A stretch of DNA of 12,539 nucleotides, taken from the NCBI GenBank assembly GCA_900155495.1, contig FTLJ01000244.1, forward strand, positions 1 to 12,539, in the 5' to 3' direction. This document shows positions 1 through 8,711 of this stretch, piece by piece (position 1 is the first letter of the stretch; the number at the start of each line of letters is the position of its first letter). The position numbers and the translations under genes were made by a program. This DNA is from Porogramme epimiltina (taxonomy: Eukaryota; Basidiomycota; Agaricomycetes; Polyporales; Polyporaceae). Under the pieces are notes generated by a model that saw nothing but the letters and a program-made list of their open reading frames with translations, ran no database searches and was not told the DNA's origin.

Positions 1-84
1 GCCGGTTGGGGGGGGGGGGGGCGGCGGTGTCCCGGGGGGGGGGGGGGGGGGGGGGGGGCCGGCGGGGGGCCCCGCAGGGGGGGA
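1..84. repeat. G-homopolymer-rich tract at window edge
   Basis: The tract has a run of 14 G at 8-21 and a run of 25 G at 34-58, separated by a short GC-rich spacer, followed by further G blocks to about base 84. It shows no coding signal. It could form G-quadruplexes. It could equally be a sequencing or assembly artefact, because long G runs are a known failure mode at contig ends. Confidence 0.8.
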
Positions 85-394
85 TTGCGGGGTAGGCTCG
101 GCGGGCTTGGCTGGGCCGGGCGCGCCCGCCTGCGGGCTGGTGGGGCGCTGAGCGCTCAATGTCCGCGCGCCGGAGGGCGCGCCGTTGCGTTTCCGCGCTT
201 CCGCGTTTCCGAGGGCCCTGTTTCTGTCATTTTCTGTTTCCCTCTCTCTTTCTTTTTTTCGCCTTCCTGTTCTTCGGGCGGGCGGGTGCGGCGGCTGGCG
301 GCCTCCTTCGCTTGCACGCGCCGACTTCGTTCCTGTGTGCGCCGTTTCCGTGGATTGGACGACGTAAGCTGACGCTTGAATGAAAACACGAAAG
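85..394 (+). other. Upstream region with a likely last intron (337-394)
   Basis: This stretch has a pyrimidine-rich tract at about 226-262 and no convincing protein-like frame. A good intron candidate runs from donor GTGCGC at 337 to acceptor AAAG at 391-394 (58 bases). It has a CTGAC branch point at 369-373, about 21 bases before the acceptor. The exon that would precede it cannot be identified with confidence, so the gene's 5' part may lie beyond the window or in damaged sequence. Confidence 0.35.
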
Positions 395-623
395 GTACGC
401 GATCGACGACGCGTCGGCGGACTGGAGCGCGGCGGAGGCGCAGGTCGCGCGGCTCGCGGAGGGCGGCGGGGCGGGCAAGTCGACGCTCGTGTCCGTGAAG
501 ACCGCCGGTGGGGCGGGGGAGGCGGGGAAGAAGCGCAAGGCGGAGGAGGCGGGGCACGGGGAGGGCAAGGACAAGGGCGGGGAGAAGAAGTCGCGGAGGA
601 GCATGAAGAAGGGGAAGCGGTAG
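395..623 (+). CDS. Partial gene: terminal exon encoding a Lys/Gly-rich basic tail
   Basis: The frame starting at TAC 396-398 runs to the TAG at 621-623. It begins YAIDDASADWSAAEAQVARL, passes through a Gly/Ala-rich linker, and ends in a tail with clusters GKKRK, GEKKSRR and MKKGKR. Such basic clusters resemble bipartite nuclear localisation signals, as in nuclear or nucleolar proteins; that role is inference. No start codon opens the frame, so this is read as a last exon joined through the intron ending at 394. The family is not recognisable from about 75 residues. Composition bias could also make this a chance frame. Confidence 0.45.
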
Positions 624-1620
624 GCTGCGGGCGCGCGCGCGGTGCGGCGGTGTTGTAGTGGGATGGGTGGACGGGGCGGTGGTTTGTAGGGTTTGGCGAG
701 CGTGTGCGGGTGTGCTTGTATGCGGCGAGCCTGCCTAATGGGCCAACTGCTAAATGTAGTCGACGCTCGGTGGACGTGCGCTGAACCCAAATGACGTTGT
801 CTGCGCCTGCGGACGGTCGCAGTATCACAGGTCCGCGCTTTTCGGAGTTTGACGACGTATACGTTTACCACGTCTTTCAGGTGGCAGGGCTCAGAACAAG
901 GCCTTTACGAGACATCCACTTGTCGTATTGACGTGCTTTATTCCCTGCTTGTGCGTATTTCATGTAATGCTGTTCTCAGCTCTACCTGGACCGTTGACGT
1001 TTGCGGCGGCGGGCACAACTCTATCAGGTCTGGCCATGTGAGGTTAAAGTTCGGTTACGAGGATCTCCTTGGCTCTGGGGCGCGGGAACCCGACATGATG
1101 CCAATTGCGCGGGAGAACGTTCAGACCCCCCGTTCCGCATTCAGTCGCGACTGTAACAGGGCAGGGACGACGAGGCGCGGGGAGCAGGGCTAGCATATCA
1201 GCTCGCGTAGCGGCGCTCGACGACGTCGAACGCTCTTCGAAGATCGCGGGGGTGGGAGGGCTCGAGGCTGGGCACTTGGCGGGGGTGCGGGGTCGCGGCC
1301 AAGCGCTGTGCGGCGCGCGCCGGGTGAACGGATCGCGCGTCCATTCTAGAGGTGGATAAGGGAGGAGGTGGGCGGCGCGCGCGGGGGAGGCACGAGCGCG
1401 GCGGGGGCAGGTGCCCATCTCGCCGTCGCGACATCCGCGCTGGGCATTCGCGACGCCGGGTGGACGTCGTCGATGGAACGTGGGGCCTGATGTGGGAGGC
1501 GGCGGGGGAGAAAATGTGGCCGCTGCCGGGCGGTTTGGCGTGGCTCTCTCGTCACTCGTGGCGGGCCGGACGCGCAGGGAGGCGGGTAATGTAGAGCGGT
1601 GCCTGGGATATGTTTTCGTT
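624..1620. other. Intergenic region, no supported gene
   Basis: This GC-rich stretch follows the first gene's stop codon and precedes the transporter promoter. Long frames on both strands are dominated by Pro, Arg, Gly and Ala, as expected from GC-rich noncoding DNA. None shows a domain, and I found no convincing intron series. It probably holds the 3' untranslated region of the first gene and distal promoter sequence of the transporter. Confidence 0.6.
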
Positions 1621-1724
1621 TCGTCTGGTGCCAGGGCTGGGGGAGGAAGAGCCGGCCGGGGTGGGCGGACGGAGGCGGGCGGCTGGAGGCGGAAGTGGGG
1701 CGGGACGGGCGGGCAGCTGGGAGG

Positions 1725-1736
1725 CTGGGGCCCCAC
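1725..1736. promoter_or_regulatory. Back-to-back CreA/Mig1-type sites in the transporter promoter
   Basis: CTGGGG (1725-1730) is followed directly by CCCCAC (1731-1736, GTGGGG on the other strand). Together they contain a perfect 10-base palindrome at 1726-1735. Both halves fit the fungal carbon-catabolite repressor consensus SYGGRG. The site lies about 300 bases upstream of the transporter start. Yeast JEN1 is known to be repressed by glucose through Mig1, so the placement makes sense. The region is GC-rich and single SYGGRG matches are common by chance; only the abutting inverted pair is notable. Confidence 0.3.
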
Positions 1737-1782
1737 CGGGAAGCGGCGTGGGCGGTGGGAGGTACGCGGTGGGGAAACGTCC

Positions 1783-1813
1783 ATCAGAGATCGGGGAGCG
1801 AGATCAGAGATCG
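1783..1813 (+). repeat. 11-base direct repeat with 20-base period, plus inverted CCAAT box
   Basis: ATCAGAGATCG occurs at 1783-1793 and again at 1803-1813. The period is exactly 20 bases, close to two helical turns. The second copy is followed at once by ATTGG (1815-1819), a CCAAT box on the opposite strand. This could be a two-site regulator-binding element about 220-250 bases before the transporter start. No known factor is assigned. Confidence 0.4.
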
Positions 1814-1950
1814 CATTGGCCGTGTCGGCGGGTCGGACGGCGGCTCCGGAGGTCGGCGCGATTTCGCCTGTGGCTTTGCGGGGAGCAACTTGCCCCCCCG
1901 CCAGCCACGGCCACGGCCCATGGGCGACCGACAGTCAGCCGCCAGCCGCC

Positions 1951-2028
1951 TTAAATACCGCGCGGGGTGCACACTTGCCCGCCGGTCGAGTCTGCTCCTC
2001 CTTTGCTCTCTCCTCCTCCCCGCGAACG
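1951..2028 (+). promoter_or_regulatory. Core promoter and 5' leader of the transporter gene
   Basis: A TATA-like TTAAATA sits at 1951-1957, 72 bases before the ATG. A CT-rich tract at about 1993-2020 follows, as is usual around transcription starts of well-expressed fungal genes. The start context has A at -3 and G at +4, a good Kozak match. The same reading frame is open for several hundred bases upstream. The TATA/CT arrangement and family alignment still favour the ATG at 2029. Confidence 0.5.
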
Positions 2029-4282
2029 ATGGCTCCCTACTTCATTCGCAACCTCATCCCCCGCCGCGAGGCTCGTGCAGAGGGCCGCCCTCTTCTTGAG
2101 GCCCTCTCCACCATCACCCTCGTCCAATGGGGCCTCTTCTGGACTGGGTACGTCAACTCCTCCCCGCCACTCCTTGGCGCGTCCCTCCCCCCCGCGCCCG
2201 TCCCCGCCCCCTCGATCGACGCTAACACCGCCCCTCCCGCTTGGCTCGCCTGCCTCTTGGCTTGTGGGTCCACCCCTCTAGATGGCTAGCATGGACGTGC
2301 GACGCCCTCGACTTCTTCTCCGTCTCCCTCTCCGTGTCCAGGCTCCAAACCCAGTTCAACCGCGACACTCATGACATCGTACGTTGATCCCCCGCACTCC
2401 CCAGTCCGCGTTCTGACTCGAGATCCGCCCATCTATTATCAAGACGACCGCTATCACCCTCACCCTCCTCTTCCGCTCTGCCGGCGCCGTACGTCAAATT
2501 TTTCTTGCTCTCTAATCACTTTCACTCACGCTGCGCCCTCCCTCTCAGGTCATCTTCGGTATCATCTCTGACCGTTACGGTCGCAAATGGCCCCTCGTCG
2601 CCAACCTCTTCATCATCTCCTTCGTCCAACTGGGTTCCGGCTTCATCCAGACATTCAAGGAGTTCCTCGCTGTCCGCTCTCTCTTCGGCATAGCCATGGG
2701 TGGTATCTGGGGCCTTGCCGCCTCCACGGCGCTCGAAAACCTGCCCGTCGAAACCCGTGGCCTTGCATCCGGCGTCCTCCAGCAGGGCTACGCCGTCGGC
2801 TATCTCATCGCCGCAGTCATCAATCTCTACCTCGTTCCCGAGACAGCGCAGACATGGCGTTCGCTCTTCTGGTGCGCAGCCGGCATCTCTGCCTTCGCCG
2901 CCGTCCTCCGCATGTTCCTCCCGGAGAGCGAGGTGTTCCTTCGCGCGAAGGCCGAGGCGCTCGCGCGCGGCAACACGACGTCGAACAAGACCAAGATCTT
3001 CCTCCACGAGACGGGCCAGATGCTCAAGAAACACTGGATGCTCTGCATATATGCGGTCTTGCTCATGACGGGTGCGCATGGTTTCTGCTCCACGCATATA
3101 TGCTGTGCTCGGATTTTGACAAGGTTGCTGATATGAATGCCGCGTTGTAGGCTTCAACTTCCTTTCCCATGGATCCCAGGACTTGTACCCCACCTACCTC
3201 CAGGACGCGAAGCTCTTCTCGTCTCACGACGCGACTGTTGCGACTATTATTGGCAACTGCGTGAGTACCGGCACGACCCTTTTGGAGGACGCGCTGCTAA
3301 CGTTTCATTCCATTTGACAGGGCGCTATCGCGTGAGTAATTTTCACGGTCTAGATATGTCTGTCGCAGACCGACTGACAGGCGAACAGCGGTGGCGCTAT
3401 TGCCGGTTACGTCTCCCAGTACATTGGACGTCGTCTGACCATCATGTAAGTGGCGATAGTTTCACGCCGTTGCATGTGCACGCACCTAACCTGATCTTGC
3501 TCACTAGCATATTCGTCCTGCTCATCGGAGGTGAGTTCTTCTTCTCCGCAGCATGATCGCCCATTGCTCAAACTATCGCACAGCGTTCATCCCACTCTGG
3601 ATCCTGCCGACTTCCTTCAGCGCTCTCGCCGCCGGCGCGTTCTGCATCCAGTTCGGCGTCCAGGGCGCATGGGGCGTTGTAAGTCTCTCCATTCCCGTAC
3701 CGCACCTCGGGACACGCACTGAAGCATCCCGTGCCCTCCAGATTCCCATCCAGCTCGCGGAGATCTCTCCACCGGCCTTCCGTGCCACCTTCCCTGGTGT
3801 CGCGTACCAGCTCGGTAACGTAAGTGGCCTCCATGGTCGATGTGAACGCCCGGTCCGCTAACTGCGCGTGCCGCCTTCGCGTGTAGATGGTGTCCTCGGC
3901 CTCCGCCCAAATCGAAGCGAGTGAGTGCACCTCCCCCGTTCCTGATGCTCACGAATCGCACGCTGACCGCCGCTTCTTCTCCCTTTTTCTCCCTCCCCCT
4001 CTTCTCCCGCTTACAGCCGGCGGCGCGCACCTCCGCACGACGGTCACGGACCACAACGGGCAGCCGAAGGAGGTGCCGGACTACGCGTCCGTGCAGGGCA
4101 TCCTCATCGGCGTCGTCGCCGCGTTCGTCGTCGTCGTCACGATCCTCGGGCCCGAGAACTACGGCTCGCACTTTGAGAACGCGAAGGCGGCGTTCGAGGA
4201 GAACAGCGACGAGCTCGCGGGCACCAGCGAGGGCAAGGACTCGCGCCCGACGAGCGTGCAGGAGGTCGAGGAGAAGGTTTGA
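2029..4282 (+). CDS. JEN1: MFS monocarboxylate/proton symporter, JEN family
   Basis: Exons are 2029-2147, 2282-2378, 2444-2488, 2549-3071, 3151-3260, 3321-3331, 3389-3445, 3508-3530, 3584-3678, 3742-3819, 3887-3920 and 4017-4282. All 11 introns are GT-AG and all phases agree, giving 1458 bases and 485 residues. TM1 carries WTCDALDFFSV (44-54). The MFS loop 2-3 motif SDRYGRK lies at 94-100 and its second-half counterpart YIGRR near 312-316. The JEN substrate-binding signature NxxSHxSQDxxxT is complete at 264-276. A charged cytoplasmic tail follows the last membrane segment (about 448-485). In known JEN proteins this transporter takes up lactate, pyruvate or related acids with protons at the plasma membrane. 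The N-terminus is short compared with yeast Jen1, as in filamentous-fungus homologues. The symbol is assigned by family; the exact substrate is unknown. Confidence 0.93.
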
Positions 4283-4610
4283 GGCGCCGCTTGGACCTTG
4301 CGCGCGCACGTGTGTATTGGGAGGGGAGGGGGAGGGCGTGCTGGCCCTGTGTAACGTTAATTTTTCACGCGCGCTCACGACACGACCGTTCGACGATCAG
4401 CAGCAGCAGTTCTGTAGTGGTGTATTACTAGTACCATCCCTTGCCACGCTCGCATTGACAAAAATTGCATCTTTCCATAAACATCCATACGATGCTCGTG
4501 CTCGCGTGGCGCGCGTCGTGCGTCGCGAGCTTTTCCCGGCGGCGCGCCGCGCTCCGCCCCCTCGGGGCCCTCGATGCTGGAGATACTACAGATACTAGAT
4601 AGAAGCATGG
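4283..4610 (+). other. 3' flank of the transporter gene
   Basis: GC falls after the stop codon, with A/T-rich patches at about 4353-4368 and 4455-4490. The sequence CATAAACATCC near 4477 could act as a weak polyadenylation signal. A short imperfect repeat of AGATACTA follows at about 4581-4600. No coding signal is seen. The transcript end is placed here by inference only. Confidence 0.4.
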
Positions 4611-4615
4611 ATGTG

Positions 4616-4627
4616 CGTACGTACGTA
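4616..4627. repeat. (CGTA)3 microsatellite
   Basis: There are three tandem CGTA units, which are largely self-complementary. No gene is attached to them. Confidence 0.7.
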
Positions 4628-4737
4628 CATGCCTGTCGGTGCCCGGAAGGGGCTGGCGTCGAGATAGCCTTTAACCAGCGGCGCGCAGGCGATCGCGAGG
4701 CACGCCATGCTTACGTCCGGCGGCGATCGTCGACGTC

Positions 4738-4762
4738 GCGGGCGGACGCGGGCGGACGCGGG
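4738..4762 (+). repeat. 10-base tandem repeat, 2.5 copies
   Basis: The unit GCGGGCGGAC occurs at 4738-4747 and 4748-4757, with a half copy at 4758-4762. It lies in a GC-rich stretch with no supported gene. Confidence 0.75.
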
Positions 4763-5600
4763 TGTGGGCAGTCACGCGACGCGGGCTCTACTTGCTGGGG
4801 AGGGCTTCTCGCGCGGCGCGGGACGCGGGGCTGCGCGACGGCCGCGCCCTTCTTCGCTGGTCCGCTCGCTGGTAAGGGGGCGCCGCGCGCTGTGGCGGTT
4901 GGGTGCTAAATGGCTTGGAGAGCACGGGCTTGGGGCGCGGGCTTGGGCTCGTTCTCTCGAGGGTGAATGGTTGTTGGGGAGGCTGCTCCGCGACTTCGTG
5001 AGCGCGTTAAGTCCGTACGCGGGTCGGGCGGAGGCGGCGCGCGGAGTGCGCTGGAGAACGTCGCGTTCGCGCTAGGAGCCTTCCGTCCGTCCATCCGTCC
5101 GTCCGTTGGTCCTCCGCGGCGTGCGTGTCGCGATAAGCAGGTGAGCACCCCACGCTTGCGGGCGCGACGCAATAGCAGCGCGCACGGCCCGCCTGGTGAA
5201 CGTTTGAACGGTATCGCCGCGGCGCGCGCAGCTTCGCGGATGCGCCGCTCTGCCATCTCCGTGTGCGCGTTCGCGCATACGCGATTCCCATGGCACACCG
5301 CCCTCGCGCCCTCGCGTCCTTCGAAAGGCGGCCGTAGAACCGTCGACGCGGGCGTACGCGGGCGCTAACGCCGCGCGATAACGGGCGCTCTCGTGCGCGC
5401 CCGCGCACGCAATTTTTTCGCGAGCCCGCGCTGGTGCTCCCTGGACCCGCCGGCATATCGACGGGCGGCCGGGACGAGGGCCCGGCGCACCGAGGCGGGA
5501 GGTTGCGGCCGAAAGTGGGGGAAGTTGTGACTGGAGATGAGTCGAGTGTGTGTCAGATCGACGGCGCTGTGTGGCGTGTGGGGACGGGAGATACGGTTTA
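4763..5600. other. GC-rich intergenic stretch, no supported gene
   Basis: Frames on both strands are long but rich in Arg, Ala, Pro and Gly, without domains or a coherent intron pattern. Apart from the tetranucleotide repeat at 5083-5106 nothing distinct is seen. I treat it as intergenic. Confidence 0.55.
5083..5106 (+). repeat. (CCGT)6 microsatellite with one interruption
   Basis: Six tandem CCGT units run from 5083 to 5106; the third reads CCAT. This is a simple repeat likely to vary in length between strains. Confidence 0.8.
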
Positions 5601-5601
5601 G

Positions 5602-5622
5602 CCACCCCCGCTGAGGGGGTGG
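5602..5622. other. Perfect 8-bp hairpin with 5-base loop
   Basis: CCACCCCC (5602-5609) and GGGGGTGG (5615-5622) are exact reverse complements separated by GCTGA. Such a stem is very stable as RNA or cruciform DNA. No adjoining gene explains it and its function is unknown. Confidence 0.6.
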
Positions 5623-6539
5623 GGTCGTCGATGATCTTATGAGCGGGCATCGATTGGAGGGCCAGGGCCGCGTTTTGGGAGAGCGGTTGAGCCGCCCGCT
5701 CGATGAGCGCTGTGATCCCCTCGGGGCTGTGGGGGGCCGATATTAAAAATAAGTTGGAGTCGTGCCCGCGAAGAGGGGGCGGGGGTAAGCGAGGGGTGCC
5801 GTGATAGGAAGAGCACTTAGCAGTCGTCCGGCGTGCGTTGGGGCGTCCCGGGGAGCTCGGCCGTAGCTCGTGCTGGGTGTGTGGCTGCAGTCGGTTGGGA
5901 GAACATCTTGCGCCCGGAGCATAGGGGCCTCTCGGGCTATCGGATCCGAGGCGGAGGCGGAGGACGTCGAGTTGAGACCCGGCCGACGCTTGCGAATATT
6001 GTGTGCCCGGTGTGCAGCGGACTGTGCACGGCAGACCCCGGGGAAATAAGCATCTTCGGATCTGTCGTGCAATATTCAGCAGGCTATCTGGATGCAGTTA
6101 GGGCGAGCAGATCTCACCACAGGCCCAGTCCACGAAAGACCTGAGTCAACTGACCCTAGCAGCCGCTAGCGCAATGTCTAGATGTCTTCGGGGGAGACCG
6201 CTGGAAACAATGCCCCGTACCTCGCCGCATGTCGGTGCGGTGGGTTTGCGACAACTCCTATCCGAAGGGGGCAGCCGGAGAAAGTCGCCTTGCTCTGCCG
6301 AGGACGTCCGGCCTTCACCATCTCCTGGCTAGATCTGTGAGAAAGAGCTTCACTTCGAGCTTTGAAAACTGGGGGGTGGGCGGCGGACACTGCCAACCGG
6401 ACATTCCGGCGTGCGTTCGGAAGCCTCTCCCCCAGGCTAGGAATTCGGCGAACAAATATAAACCTGAGCTGCCGGTGACGCCTGAGAAAATTAGCCGACG
6501 TGGAAGCAAAAGAAAGCGGCGGATCACTTCACTGGCTCT

Positions 6540-7222
6540 TCACAAGCGACACGGCGGTCTATTGAAACTATGTCTCGCACGTGCATGCGTATCCCAAAGC
6601 TCCTTGATGATGGGCGACCGGAGTTTTTCACCATGACTTGGGTTCGATCTGCAAAACAGCGAGCCGGAGGAGTCCCCAGGCTTTACAGACTCACACGGCG
6701 ACAAAGAAACTTGCAGCGTTGCGCCCCCATAGATCGCAGTAGTGCCACAGGCGTAGTTCGGCGATGCCAAAGTGGAAACTACCATGCGGGATCTAGGAAA
6801 GACCATGAGGGCATCTGTCAAGAACGCCAATGAAGGAGAGATTGTTATGCCAATATAGAAAGGTACCACGGGTAGAAGGGTACCGTCGACAGATGGTGCG
6901 AATTTGGCCACCGAAACTCCAAAAGACCTTTGAAGTTCTTGACGGCATGCTTCTTGACCCGAGCCCTTTCGAAGGCTATGTCGAGTAGAAGCTAAATATG
7001 GACACACGACCATGCTGGAGGTAGGCTCCCCTTATGGTACACACCCACACTAAAGGGGGAGGCGAAAGGGTATGGAGGGCTGGAAAACAAGCCTTCAATT
7101 GATGAGTTTACATAACTAACAGCGAATGGCTGAACGACCTTCTTACCGTTACGGCGTGGCAGGCCACAACAAGCGCCTTGGCACATGACAACGTCAAGTT
7201 CTGTTGTTTGGGAACTCGTCAT
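6540..7222 (-). other. Possible minus-strand spliced gene or gene remnant
   Basis: A pyrimidine tract on the minus strand (7321-7295) precedes an ATG at 7222 that opens a 76-codon frame. Further on, a frame covering 7013-6540 contains a hydrophobic stretch ending in SLAFLTDALMVF. Within it lies an intron-like segment with donor GTGAGT at 6694 and acceptor TTTTGCAG ending at 6649 (46 bases). A second, weaker one runs from 6866 to 6815 and ends TTGACAG. I could not join these into one convincing protein and recognise no family. It may be a real lineage-specific gene, a degraded one, or chance. Confidence 0.2.
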
Positions 7223-7294
7223 GCTCCCACCGACGTTCTGCCCCTTGAGCCAGCAAGAAGGCGTCGTGGCAGCATTCGGGTGTCATTTGTTGAT

Positions 7295-7321
7295 GAGGAG
7301 GAGGAAAGAGAGAGAGAGGAA
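7295..7321 (+). repeat. GA-rich low-complexity tract
   Basis: This is a purine-only run that includes alternating GA. On the minus strand it is a CT tract of the sort found in fungal core promoters, 73 bases upstream of the ATG at 7222. Confidence 0.6.
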
Positions 7322-8047
7322 CTAGAGTAGAGGCACGAACCCGGATATATCCGATCATTCTGCCGAGAGTCTCCGGTGGCCCCCGTCGTGAGTCGTGACA
7401 TAAGCGCTGGACATGGAAGTCCAACTTTTCTTGCGATTCGAGGATGCCGCTTGTCAAGGACCAGGGTATGCGTTTGGTTGCTTCGCAATGTCCGTTCGCG
7501 TAGATTGTTATCTCAAAGAGCGACTCACAAGCTACTTGGATGGCGTTAGTGCAGAACCTCCCGAGAACCTGACATCTGGAAACTGCATTACTGTTGACGT
7601 CGAAGTCAACGTAGAGTGCTCGGTCAGTAGCAGTTCTTGTCTATGATTCATCTCACTCAAGCTCCGTTTCTCTACTACAGACATGCTGGACACAATGTCG
7701 AGAAATTCGTTGAATTTCGGGCGGATTAATGCCAAATAGCGCAGTGTATCTTGCTATTATGAGCTCAGCATTGTATGCCCAGCTCCAGTAACCTCAGCAA
7801 GTGAGCAATATAGCACCCAGTACAATCCAGGAGAAGAACGGGCTCCACGCACGCCCTTCTAGGAACCGTTAGGCTTAGCGTGTAAGTACCTCTTTAATAG
7901 CCAGCCTAGAGGTGGCATGGTACCTGAAGGTAGAGAACCAAGGGGCTGATCCAATCATATTGCTTCAGTGCTATTCGCTTCCACGGCAGCCCATCGAGGT
8001 TGACTACTGTAGATATCACAGCCGATAAACGGCAAGGGTACGGTCAG

Positions 8048-8123
8048 CCTCCTCCTCGAAGTGCATATAAACCCCCTCCCGGACCCCACCTCTCTCTCCA
8101 CTGAACCACCACCACTCCCAAGG
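8048..8123 (+). promoter_or_regulatory. TATA box and leader of unit A
   Basis: TATAAA lies at 8066-8071 inside CATATAAACCCCC. It is preceded by a GCCTCCTCC motif and followed by a CT-rich stretch and ACCACCACCA. The same order recurs in unit B. The distance from TATA to the first ATG (8204) is 138 bases, against 79 in unit B. Confidence 0.55.
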
Positions 8124-8203
8124 CACAAGTCGTCTCTCATCGACATCAGCCCCGGAACTTCACCCTGGTCAACAGTCTGAAGCGGAACACAAGGCTAGCC
8201 CAG

Positions 8204-8711
8204 ATGTCCCGCTTCTTCTTCCATCCTACTCGTCCACCAGACGACGGCTCGGTCTCGGAAAGGCCCCGTGCACCGACAACTCCCCACCCAACCCTCCCTC
8301 GCCGCAACCGGTCTCAAGTCTTGCGCCCTCTACCGCCACCAGCGCTCCGGACACCTCGATGGTCCCTCCGGAATCCGCAACCAAGTTCGCCGTGTCGCTG
8401 CAGAGACATGGCGGAGGCCAACTTAGTGGATGGTCACAGGTGCGTCAGCCCCAACTCTCCCGCCAAATACGATTCTCAACTGTCTCGTTTTCAGAGTAGC
8501 GCAAGATGATAGGGGATCGAGGCATGTTCCCTTCGCGCCTGGTGCGCGGAGGGTGGTCCGGAGCCGACGTCAGTGGGTGAGTACGACGCCCTCAGACGAT
8601 CCGGTGACGGGACATGCTATGGAATCACGGGGGAGGTGTGCGTCGACGCTGCTCGTTCATCGACGCGGTTGGGTGGATAGTCAAGTGGGTTGTCGGATGT
8701 GCGCGGCCTAG
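8204..8711 (+). pseudogene. Unit A small spliced gene, probably frameshifted
   Basis: A model with exons 8204-8439 and 8495-8711 keeps frame and gives 150 residues, rich in Pro, Arg and Ser. The intron (55 bases, GTGCGT...TTTTCAG) lies at the same place as in unit B. The N-terminal block FHPTRPPD (8219-8242) is identical to unit B with five silent changes. The next conserved block, TGLKS...HLDGPSG (about 8307-8372), lies in a different frame here, whereas in B both blocks share one frame. This suggests an indel between them and loss of the ancestral product. No signal peptide, membrane segment or known domain is seen. An orphan gene with a new frame is the alternative. Confidence 0.35.

Larger units (their letters stand above)
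5623..7940. other. Gene-poor stretch of lower GC, no confident gene
   Basis: Base composition is more even here than in the flanking regions. Both strands contain only short frames with no recognisable domain. I saw no terminal repeats, transposase motifs or tRNA boxes. Weak items inside are the minus-strand candidate at 6540-7222, a GA tract at 7295-7321, and a 7-base inverted repeat GAAATTC/GAATTTC at 7702-7718 with a 3-base loop. A 52-codon plus-strand frame from the ATG at 6182 has no recognisable family. Confidence 0.5.

Noticed and set aside
1044..1784. 246-codon minus-strand frame rich in Pro, Arg and Ser
   Set aside because: Composition is what GC-rich noncoding DNA gives. It has no domain or splice logic and overlaps the likely transporter promoter.
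1411..2028. Open frame continuous with and upstream of the transporter start
   Set aside because: It is rich in Gly and Arg with no domain. The TATA-like element, CT tract and good start context all point to the ATG at 2029, where family similarity begins.
2522..3193. 223-codon minus-strand frame
   Set aside because: It lies opposite exon 4 of the transporter, whose strong codon bias opens shadow frames on the other strand.
3617..4598. Long frames on both strands over the transporter's 3' end
   Set aside because: They are shadows of transporter exons 9-12; the spliced transporter explains the sequence fully.
4906..5650. Several overlapping 130-190 codon frames on both strands
   Set aside because: They overlap each other, are Arg/Pro/Ala-rich and carry no motif. 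They fit stop-poor GC-rich DNA.
6636..6655. GGTTCGATCTG, resembling a tRNA B box
   Set aside because: It lacks the final CC of the B-box consensus, and no A box or cloverleaf could be found around it.
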